A DNA stretch of 5,273 nt from Sphingomonadales bacterium (GTDB lineage Bacteria; Pseudomonadota; Alphaproteobacteria; Sphingomonadales; Sphingomonadaceae). Each line of letters opens with the position of its first letter. Within the stretch, counting starts at the first letter, position 1. Positions 1 through 4,311 of this stretch are shown here, piece after piece. The notes beneath the pieces were generated by a model, which ran no database searches, was not told the origin of the DNA, and worked only from the letters and a program-made list of their open reading frames with translations. Location of the stretch: assembly GCA_017302775.1 (NCBI GenBank), contig JAFLDC010000222.1, positions 1 to 5,273 of the forward strand, in the 5' to 3' direction. The translations under genes were made by a program, and so were the position numbers.

Positions 1-1
1 C

Positions 2-331
2 GCCGAATGGCGCGGGAAGGACAAGCCGACCAACGTGCTGTCCTTCCCAATGCTGGAACGCGCCGATCTGCTGGCGCTCCCCGAGCATGGGCCGCCCGAG
101 CTGCTTGGCGATATTGTCCTCGCGCTGGAAACCTGCACCCGGGAAGCGGCGGACAAGCAGCTGAGCCTGGAACAGCACGCCACGCACCTGATCATCCACG
201 GCCTGCTCCATCTGGCCGGGCACGATCACGAAACGTCCCCCGAAGATGCCCGGGCGATGGAACTGCTCGAAATAAAGGCTCTTGCCCTTTTGGGCATTGC
301 CGACCCATATGGCGACCACGACGACCACTAG
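2..331 (+). CDS. ybeY: Endoribonuclease YbeY, 3' part (5' end outside window)
   Basis: YbeY is a metal-dependent endoribonuclease of the UPF0054 family that acts in the cytoplasm in 16S rRNA 3'-end maturation and 70S ribosome quality control. The visible 109 residues include the family signature NVLSFP (visible residues 11-16), the LGDIVLALET strand (35-44) and the zinc-binding motif HGLLHLAGHDH (66-76), which gives the three spaced histidines H66, H70 and H76 (H-x3-H-x5-H). The frame is open to the left edge, so roughly the first 40-60 residues of a usual 150-170 aa protein are missing. The C-terminus is short and His/Asp-rich (GDHDDH), just after the normal family end. The stop is 16 bases before corC, matching the widely conserved ybeZ-ybeY-ybeX order; a phoH-like ybeZ would be expected upstream of the window. 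Identity is secure from the motif and context. Confidence 0.96.
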   Translation, partial: AEWRGKDKPTNVLSFPMLERADLLALPEHGPPELLGDIVLALETCTREAADKQLSLEQHATHLIIHGLLHLAGHDHETSPEDARAMELLEIKALALLGIADPYGDHDDH

Positions 332-347
332 GAACTGACCACGGGCG

Positions 348-1247
348 ATGGCCGACATACCTTCCGGAGAATCGGACAGTAGAAGCCTGCTGACCCGCAT
401 GATACGCCGCTTCCTGCGCGGAGGCGAAGCGGACCAATCACTGCGAGCCCAGCTGGAAGAAGCAATTGACGAACACGAGGAAGAGGGCGACGCCGATGGT
501 GGCAACGGCGATCTTTCTCCGCTGGAGCGTCAAATGCTGCGCAACCTGCTGCATTTCAGCGAGCACGACGCCGACGACGTGGCGATCCCGCGGGGCGAGA
601 TCATTGCGATCCCGCGCAGCGCCAGCTGGGACGACGTGGTCAAGGCGTTCGCCGAACACGGCCATTCGCGACTGCCCGTCTATGTCGACACGCTTGACGA
701 AGTGGTCGGCATGATGCTGATCAAGGATGTGTTCCCGCTGCTGGCCGACGGCAAGACACCCAAAGACTGGACCGCGCTGATGCGCCAGCCGCTGTTCGTA
801 CCTCAGGCGCGCAATGCGCTGGATGTGCTGAACGACATGCGCGCCAGCCGGGTTCACCTCGCCGTGGTGGTCGATGAATATTCCGGCACGGACGGGATCA
901 TCACTTTCGAGGATCTGGTCGAAGAAATCACCGGCGAGATCGAGGATGAGCACGATGACGCGCCGACCGATCTGCTGGTGCAGCTTGATGAAGGGCTGTG
1001 GGAAGCCGATGCCCGCGCCGAACTCGACGACGTGGGCGAGCGGGTCGATCCCCGGCTTGGCGAGATCGAGGAAGATGTCGAAACCCTGGGCGGGCTGGCG
1101 TTTGTACTGGCTGGGCAGGTGCCCTCGGTTGGCGCAGTACTCGAACATGACAGCGGCTGGCAGCTCGAAGTAATCGACGGCGATGAAAAGCGGGTGACCC
1201 GCCTGCGTCTGCACCCGCCGGTGCATGCTGAAGCGGACGGGGACTGA
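348..1247 (+). CDS. corC: CorC/YbeX-type CBS-domain protein (HlyC/CorC family)
   Basis: This is the short, soluble form of the HlyC/CorC family, without the DUF21/CNNM membrane domain, linked in enterobacteria to Mg2+/Co2+ efflux and to ribosome metabolism. The 299 residues show an N-terminal segment (1-55) ending in a strongly acidic stretch (37-50), then a CBS pair (about 74-200) with HSRLPVY at 106-112 and VVDEYSGTDGIIT at 174-186, the acidic LVEEITGEIEDEHD at 190-203, and a C-terminal CorC_HlyC transporter-associated domain (about 213-290). CBS pairs in this family usually bind adenine nucleotides. Length is normal for the short form. The ATG at 348 lies 16 bases after the ybeY stop with only a weak GGGCG-type Shine-Dalgarno sequence, so translational coupling is likely. 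The gene ends 5 bases before the LysR gene. Family assignment is firm; the exact transport or ribosome role is not decided by sequence. Confidence 0.93.
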   Translation: MADIPSGESDSRSLLTRMIRRFLRGGEADQSLRAQLEEAIDEHEEEGDADGGNGDLSPLERQMLRNLLHFSEHDADDVAIPRGEIIAIPRSASWDDVVKAFAEHGHSRLPVYVDTLDEVVGMMLIKDVFPLLADGKTPKDWTALMRQPLFVPQARNALDVLNDMRASRVHLAVVVDEYSGTDGIITFEDLVEEITGEIEDEHDDAPTDLLVQLDEGLWEADARAELDDVGERVDPRLGEIEEDVETLGGLAFVLAGQVPSVGAVLEHDSGWQLEVIDGDEKRVTRLRLHPPVHAEADGD

Positions 1248-1252
1248 CCGGC

Positions 1253-2137
1253 ATGGCGATTCGCCGCCTTCCCCCGCTGCGGGCGATCGAAGCGTTCGTG
1301 CGGATCGTCCGGCTTGGCTCGGCCCGGGCTGCCGCGGATGAGCTGGGACTTTCGCCCTCAGCCCTGTCGCGGCGGGTGGCCGCGCTGGAAGACTTCATCG
1401 GCAAGCGGCTGTTCACGCGGCAGCATCAGGCGATGAAGCTGACCGACGATGGCCAGTCCTTCTACAATGCCGTCGGCCCCAAGTTTGATGAGCTGGCCGC
1501 TGCGGTCGAAGGCCAGGTGGAGGACAGCCGCGTGCTGCGCCTGCACCTCGGCATGTTGCCGCTGTTCGGCAGTCAGCGGCTGTTCCCCCGGCTGCCGGAA
1601 CTGCGCAAGCAGTTCCCGCGCCTGCATATCGATTTCGACACCAGCCCGCATCTCGAAACCCGGGTCGGCGACACGCTCGATGCAGCAATCGTGCTCTCAA
1701 AAAAGCCGGAGCCGATATTCCATGCCGTCCAGCTCGATCACAACCGGGTCTATGCCATCACCAGCAAGGCGCTGGCCGCAGAAATTGGCCTGGTTCCGGA
1801 CCGCGAGGCTTTGTCGCGCCAGACCTTTCTGATTCACACCGAACTGCCGGACAGTTTCGGCGCATGGAAGGCCGCGATCGGCATGCCTGATCTGGAACCG
1901 GCTGCGATCGATCACTACGATTCCGGTCAGCTGATTCTGGAAGCAGCAGCCAATGGTCTTGGCATCGCGATCATGCACGACGACCATTTCGTCCGCGCCC
2001 ACGATAGCCGCCTGGCCCGACTGTTCGACGTCGAGGTTCAGAGCCCCTATTCCTATTGGTTCATCTGCCGGCCCCATGCGCTTGAAGTTCGTTCGGTGCG
2101 GATTTTCCACGACTGGTTGGTGAAGGCCGGTTTGTAG
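1253..2137 (+). CDS. LysR-family transcriptional regulator (GcvA-like)
   Basis: This is a 294-residue LysR-type DNA-binding regulator. The N-terminal winged helix-turn-helix spans about residues 5-64, with the recognition segment around SARAAADELGLSPSALSRRV (23-42), followed by LFTRQHQAMKLTDDG (53-67), the usual wing and start of the linker helix. The rest (about 95-290) fits a periplasmic-binding-protein type 2 effector domain; the short glycine-poor start LRLHLGMLPLFGSQRLFPRL (95-114) and the SYWFICRP strand near the C-terminus resemble the GcvA/AmpR-like branch. Length is normal. Its start is 5 bases after the corC stop, so it is probably co-transcribed. LysR genes are more often divergent from a target gene, and here no divergent neighbour exists, so the regulon and effector cannot be guessed. 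No T-N11-A operator was identified. The gene occupies the place where lnt often sits. Confidence 0.9.
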   Translation: MAIRRLPPLRAIEAFVRIVRLGSARAAADELGLSPSALSRRVAALEDFIGKRLFTRQHQAMKLTDDGQSFYNAVGPKFDELAAAVEGQVEDSRVLRLHLGMLPLFGSQRLFPRLPELRKQFPRLHIDFDTSPHLETRVGDTLDAAIVLSKKPEPIFHAVQLDHNRVYAITSKALAAEIGLVPDREALSRQTFLIHTELPDSFGAWKAAIGMPDLEPAAIDHYDSGQLILEAAANGLGIAIMHDDHFVRAHDSRLARLFDVEVQSPYSYWFICRPHALEVRSVRIFHDWLVKAGL

Positions 2138-2151
2138 GCCAGACTGGCCTT
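2123..2151 (+). repeat. Clustered GGCC inverted repeats across the LysR stop and next gene's leader
   Basis: AAGGCC at 2123-2128 can pair with GGCCTT at 2146-2151, while the GGCCA at 2137-2141 can pair with TGGCC at 2145-2149 around the three-base loop GAC. The two pairings exclude each other and end two bases before the cyclophilin ATG. No good Shine-Dalgarno sequence is visible there, so the structure may affect coupling of translation between the two genes, but in GC-rich DNA it may be accidental. There is no U-tract, so it does not look like a terminator. Confidence 0.3.
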
Positions 2152-2152
2152 C

Positions 2153-2821
2153 ATGAAGCGCCGATTCGTCTTTTCCGCCCTGCCCGCCATGCTGCTTGCG
2201 CTGACTGGCGCGACCAGACCCAAAAAGCCTGCGGCCAAACCCGTGCCGCCACCGACACCGCTGGGCGACGTGGTGCGGATCGAGATGGTGACCGAACTGG
2301 GCACGATCACCGCCGATCTGTTTCACAAGCAGGCACCGATCACGGTCAAGAACATCGTCCGCTACATCGACAGCAGGCGCTATGACGGGATGAGCTTTTA
2401 TCGGGCCATGAAGCTTGATTGGGGCACCCAGCCCAATGGTCTGATCCAGTTCGGCATTCGCGATGCGACCCGGCTGCTGCCGCCGATTGCGCACGAACCC
2501 ACCAATGTCACCGGGATCAAGCACAGGGCCGGCACGCTGTCGCTTGCCCGCAACGCGCCCGGCACTGCCCGCGCCGATTTCTCGATCCTGATGAGCGACC
2601 TGGCCGGTTATGACGCAGTCCCGGATTCGTCCGATCCTGAACAGCGTGCCGGCTATACGGCCTTCGGCCAGGTGGTCAGTGGGATGGATGTGGCGCTGAA
2701 AATCTTCGATTCACCGCGATCGGCAACCGAGGGATTGGGCTTCATGAAGGGGCAGATGCTGAAACCGCCGATCAAGGTCTTGCGGGTTCGGCGTGTGCCG
2801 CTTCCATCGACAAGTTCTTAA
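2153..2821 (+). CDS. Exported divergent cyclophilin-type peptidyl-prolyl isomerase
   Basis: This is a 222-residue cyclophilin-fold protein, expected to act on prolyl bonds outside the cytoplasm. A signal peptide is visible: KRR at 2-4, a hydrophobic core about 5-18 and a likely cleavage after LTGA (about 20). There is no cysteine there, so it is not a lipoprotein. A Lys/Pro-rich linker (22-37) leads to the domain from about 40. Landmarks are VTELGTITADLF (46-57), SFYRAMKLDW (81-90), LIQFG (97-101), GTLSLARNAPG (127-137) and the AFGQVVSGMDV strand (170-180). The catalytic arginine is kept (R84) and a glutamine (Q99) follows after an insertion, but the usual FHR is FYR, the IPGFMxQGG segment is rewritten, SQFF is replaced by ADFS (141-144), and the Trp and His near the end are absent. 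It may be a weak enzyme or a folding/binding protein. It starts 15 bases after the LysR gene and is probably the last gene of that operon. Confidence 0.85.
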   Translation: MKRRFVFSALPAMLLALTGATRPKKPAAKPVPPPTPLGDVVRIEMVTELGTITADLFHKQAPITVKNIVRYIDSRRYDGMSFYRAMKLDWGTQPNGLIQFGIRDATRLLPPIAHEPTNVTGIKHRAGTLSLARNAPGTARADFSILMSDLAGYDAVPDSSDPEQRAGYTAFGQVVSGMDVALKIFDSPRSATEGLGFMKGQMLKPPIKVLRVRRVPLPSTSS

Positions 2822-2858
2822 AGGCACGCACTATTCAGAAATGGTTCAGGGCTCTGCG

Positions 2859-2872
2859 GCCTGATTGCAGGC
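2859..2872 (+). other. Small hairpin in the gap before the exported protein gene
   Basis: GCCTG (2859-2863) and CAGGC (2868-2872) form a five-base stem around ATTG, 38 bases after the cyclophilin stop. No run of T follows, so it is at best a weak terminator or mRNA end. The rest of the 89-base gap (2822-2910) holds the Shine-Dalgarno sequence AGGAG at 2901-2905, but no promoter that I could defend. Whether the downstream gene is transcribed separately is therefore open. Confidence 0.25.
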
Positions 2873-2910
2873 AGTAACACACCCGCATTCGTCACGAACC
2901 AGGAGCCGAT

Positions 2911-3474
2911 ATGAAAAATCTCCGCGCCATTGCTCTCGCCGCTTTTCCCCTTGCTGTACTTGCCGTCCCGGCAGCGGCCGATGCCGTCCAGCCTAGCGCC
3001 AAGCGCGTCTGCGGCCGTTATTCCAGCTTCACCCTGCTCCCGACGGACAAGGTCCGGCCAATGGGCGCGGGTCATAGCAGCGTCAGCATGCTGGTATCCG
3101 GTGCCAGTGGAGACTGGATCTATTATGATGGGCTGATCGACGAAGGCGAGGCCGAAAAGGCCGGCACACTGGTTTACAATGAAGGCGGGGTTCGCGCCTA
3201 TCGCCGCAGCAACACCGCCAAAGCCTACGTGCTGGTTTCTGACAAGGCCGCGCGGGTGGATGGCAAGGTACCGTTCGTCACGATTTCCGGCGTGGAATTC
3301 AACATGGCGGACCTGGAAAATTCGGCGATCAAGGGCACAAATGCCGATCTCGCACTGCTGCCGCTGATTCAGCCAGGCGTCACCACCAGCTGCCACATTC
3401 GCTGGAAACCGGGCACCGGGCTGGTCGACGGCGAGAATGACGTCGATACAGGACGCCCCACCCCAAGCGAATAA
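2911..3474 (+). CDS. Small exported protein of unknown function
   Basis: I do not recognise this 187-residue protein and assign no function. The start is well supported: AGGAG at 2901-2905 lies five bases before the ATG, and the N-terminus is a classic Sec signal peptide, with K3 and R5, a hydrophobic core about 6-19 and an alanine-rich cleavage zone (AAADA, 21-25). The predicted mature protein of about 162 residues looks soluble: no second hydrophobic segment, alternating short strands such as DWIYYDGLI (68-76), RAYRRSNTAKAYVLVS (95-110) and VPFVTISGVEF (120-130), and a Gly/Pro/Asp-rich tail. It has just two cysteines, C34 near the mature N-terminus and C161 near the C-terminus, which could form a disulfide closing the domain in the periplasm. 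It stands alone between an 89-base gap and a convergent intergenic region, so context gives no functional hint. Base composition is like its neighbours. Confidence 0.85.
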   Translation: MKNLRAIALAAFPLAVLAVPAAADAVQPSAKRVCGRYSSFTLLPTDKVRPMGAGHSSVSMLVSGASGDWIYYDGLIDEGEAEKAGTLVYNEGGVRAYRRSNTAKAYVLVSDKAARVDGKVPFVTISGVEFNMADLENSAIKGTNADLALLPLIQPGVTTSCHIRWKPGTGLVDGENDVDTGRPTPSE

Positions 3475-3495
3475 GCTTACCTACAGCGCCGCGAT

Positions 3496-3565
3496 GGCGG
3501 ATGGCAAAGCGAGCTAGGTGGGGATCCCAGTTTGCGACATAGGATCACTCGCTTTACCATCCGCC
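3496..3565. repeat. Long imperfect inverted repeat (18-bp arms, 34-base loop)
   Basis: The left arm GGCGGATGGCAAAGCGAG (3496-3513) and right arm CTCGCTTTACCATCCGCC (3548-3565) are complementary at 17 of 18 positions. The single exception, C3505 opposite A3556, is a mismatch in a plus-strand transcript but becomes a G-U pair if the minus strand is transcribed. The loop holds a smaller TGGG/CCCA stem (3519-3522 with 3526-3529) around GAT. No T-run follows on either side, so it is not a normal intrinsic terminator, and no target-site duplication was found flanking it. It could be the core of a structured RNA, an mRNA-stabilising 3' hairpin for the exported-protein gene that ends 22 bases upstream, or a REP/MITE-like dispersed repeat. 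Confidence 0.75.
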
Positions 3566-3575
3566 GCACCTCGAC

Positions 3576-3613
3576 CGGCTCCGATCTATGCGAGGGGCGA
3601 AGATACGGAGCCG
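3576..3613. repeat. Second stem-loop, 12 bp with one bulged base
   Basis: CGGCTCCG (3576-3583) pairs perfectly with CGGAGCCG (3606-3613). The stem continues inward through ATCT (3584-3587) with AGAT (3601-3604), leaving A3605 bulged and a 13-base loop at 3588-3600. It follows the 18-bp repeat by only ten bases. All pairs are Watson-Crick, so it gives no hint of which strand is transcribed. No T-run follows in either direction, which argues against a simple terminator. Confidence 0.65.
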
Positions 3614-3671
3614 CGGGCGCATCAGATAAGTGCTGCCGTGATGTTGGGACCCGACACCATGGCAACGCTTC

Positions 3672-3704
3672 CATGCTGGCCTAACGCAATCAGCCAGCTT
3701 GATG
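3672..3704. repeat. Weak stem-loop GCTGGC/GCCAGC
   Basis: GCTGGC (3675-3680) pairs with GCCAGC (3693-3698) around a 12-base loop; CAT (3672-3674) can add three pairs with ATG (3702-3704) across a bulge of TTG. Alone this could arise by chance in such DNA. It is listed because it lies in series with the two stronger stems and the terminator. Confidence 0.35.
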
Positions 3705-3713
3705 CACCAACTA

Positions 3714-3741
3714 AGTGAAAACCTGCAAGATTTTACAGGTT
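3714..3741 (-). terminator. Likely intrinsic terminator of the minus-strand cyclophilin gene
   Basis: Read on the minus strand, AACCTG and CAGGTT (3741-3736 and 3725-3720) form a perfect six-base stem. It extends inward by a U-G pair and two A-U pairs to nine pairs around a four-base loop, then GGTTTTCACTT follows with a run of four T. It begins 11 bases after the cyclophilin stop codon. On the plus strand the same position has a C-A mismatch and no following T-run, so it works only for the minus-strand gene. The short, interrupted T-run makes it moderate rather than strong. Confidence 0.6.
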
Positions 3742-3752
3742 AACTGGTAAGT

Positions 3753-4202
3753 TCAGCTTACGGTTGCCTTGATAATGACCCCCGGTTCGCGCGGCGGTTC
3801 ACCCTTGGGCAGATTGTCGACATGCTCCATGCCTTCCTCAACCTGGCCCCACACCGTGTACTGCCGGTCCAGGAAAGTGGCATCATCAAAGCAGATGAAG
3901 AACTGGCTGTTGGCCGAATGCGGCGCATTGGTACGCGCCATCGAGCAGACGCCGCGCACGTGCGGTTCGTTGTTGAACTCGGCCTGCAGATCGGGCTTCG
4001 AGGAACCACCCATGCCGGTGCCATCGGGGCAGCCGCCCTGGGCCATGAACCCCGGAATCACACGGTGGAACTTGACGCCGTCATAGAAACCTTCGCCCGC
4101 CAGTTCGACGATCCGGGCAACGTGACCGGGTGCGAGATCGGGGCGGAGCTTGATCTTGACGTCACCGCCGCTGCTCAGCGACAGGGTAAGGTATTCGGAC
4201 AT
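3753..4202 (-). CDS. ppiB: Cytoplasmic cyclophilin-type peptidyl-prolyl cis-trans isomerase
   Basis: This is a compact 149-residue cyclophilin catalysing cis-trans isomerisation of prolyl peptide bonds. There is no signal peptide, so it should act in the cytoplasm. The active-site signature FHRVIPGFMAQGG (45-57) supplies the catalytic R47, F52 and Q55. SMARTNAPHSANSQFFICF (87-105) supplies Q100 and F101 of the substrate groove, and FLDRQYTVWGQV (110-121) forms the last core strand. F110 and Y115 stand where human cyclophilin A has W121 and H126; a Phe at the Trp position is usual in bacterial enzymes and is associated with weak cyclosporin binding. Length is slightly shorter than E. coli PpiB. 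AGGAGA (4214-4209 on the minus strand) lies six bases before the ATG and fixes the start. The gene is divergent from mgtE and convergent with the exported-protein gene, with its own likely terminator. The gene symbol is by family similarity. Confidence 0.94.
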   Translation of the reverse strand: MSEYLTLSLSSGGDVKIKLRPDLAPGHVARIVELAGEGFYDGVKFHRVIPGFMAQGGCPDGTGMGGSSKPDLQAEFNNEPHVRGVCSMARTNAPHSANSQFFICFDDATFLDRQYTVWGQVEEGMEHVDNLPKGEPPREPGVIIKATVS

Positions 4203-4203
4203 G

Positions 4204-4223
4204 GCAAATCTCCTGCAATTTGC
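4204..4223 (-). promoter_or_regulatory. Shine-Dalgarno hairpin upstream of the minus-strand cyclophilin
   Basis: On the minus strand GCAAAT (4223-4218) and ATTTGC (4209-4204) are exact complements, and the eight-base loop between them contains AGGAG. The stem is AT-rich and weak and lies just before the ATG. It could present the Shine-Dalgarno sequence openly in the loop or, with more pairing, restrict it in a temperature-dependent way. The inverted repeat is certain; any regulatory effect is inference. Confidence 0.4.
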
Positions 4224-4228
4224 GCGCT

Positions 4229-4256
4229 GATATAGGGGGCCTGTTCACAAAGTCAC
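4229..4256 (-). promoter_or_regulatory. Possible sigma70-type promoter for the minus-strand cyclophilin
   Basis: Read on the minus strand, GTGACT (4256-4251) and TATATC (4234-4229) resemble -35 and -10 boxes, each matching four of six consensus bases, with a 16-base spacer. This would start transcription around 4220, shortly before the Shine-Dalgarno sequence. Alphaproteobacterial promoters are loosely conserved, so this is a candidate only. It is the best-looking box pair in the divergent region. Confidence 0.35.
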
Positions 4257-4276
4257 GCCCTCAGCACGTCGGCGGG

Positions 4277-4304
4277 TTGCTTTTGCTTTCGGGCGGCCTA
4301 GACC
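4277..4304 (+). promoter_or_regulatory. Weak candidate promoter for mgtE
   Basis: TTGCTT (4277-4282) and TAGACC (4299-4304) are 16 bases apart and sit just before the mgtE ATG at 4312. Both boxes are poor. If used, the transcript would begin at or next to the start codon, giving a leaderless mRNA, which would fit the absence of a Shine-Dalgarno sequence. The 109-base divergent region shows no room for, or sign of, a Mg2+-sensing M-box riboswitch. Confidence 0.2.
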
Positions 4305-4311
4305 GACCGGC

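Larger units (their letters stand above)
3475..3752. other. Convergent intergenic region rich in inverted repeats, no gene seen
   Basis: This 278-base stretch separates two genes that face each other. The open frames in it (3518-3718 plus, 3477-3674 minus) lack a Shine-Dalgarno sequence, domain-like composition and family resemblance, and I reject them. No tRNA-like T-loop (GGTTCGA) or known RNA motif was recognised on either strand. What it does hold is a series of stem-loops: 3496-3565, 3576-3613, a weaker one at 3642-3656 (TGTTGG/CCGACA with one U-G pair on the plus strand), 3672-3704 and the terminator at 3714-3741. The first two are long enough to be unlikely in random sequence. The region may encode a structured RNA, carry long 3' untranslated ends of one or both neighbours, or contain a small palindromic repeat element. 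It is AT-richer than the flanking genes only near its right end. Confidence 0.5.

Noticed and set aside
438..1226. 262-codon minus-strand open frame opposite corC
   Set aside because: It is antisense to a clear CorC/YbeX protein; long reverse frames are common in GC-rich coding DNA.
1697..2524. 275-codon minus-strand open frame opposite the LysR and cyclophilin genes
   Set aside because: It crosses two well-supported plus-strand genes and shows no domain.
2818..3396. 192-codon minus-strand open frame opposite the exported-protein gene
   Set aside because: The plus-strand frame has the signal peptide and Shine-Dalgarno sequence; the reverse frame has neither.
3477..3674. 65-codon minus-strand open frame in the same region
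   Set aside because: The product is Pro/Ser/Arg-rich with no family resemblance, no ribosome binding site is visible, and it runs through both long stems.
3518..3718. 66-codon plus-strand open frame in the convergent intergenic region
   Set aside because: It has no Shine-Dalgarno sequence or recognisable domain, and it overlaps the loop of the 18-bp repeat and the other stems.
3474..3761. AGCTTAC direct repeat at 3474-3480 and 3755-3761 framing the intergenic region, as if a target-site duplication
   Set aside because: It is only seven bases, both copies touch the ends of flanking genes, no terminal inverted repeats lie next to them, and no transposase is present; chance is likely.
4203..4311. 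Mg2+-sensing M-box riboswitch upstream of mgtE
   Set aside because: The whole divergent region is only 109 bases, also holds the cyclophilin leader, and shows no extended conserved stems of that class.
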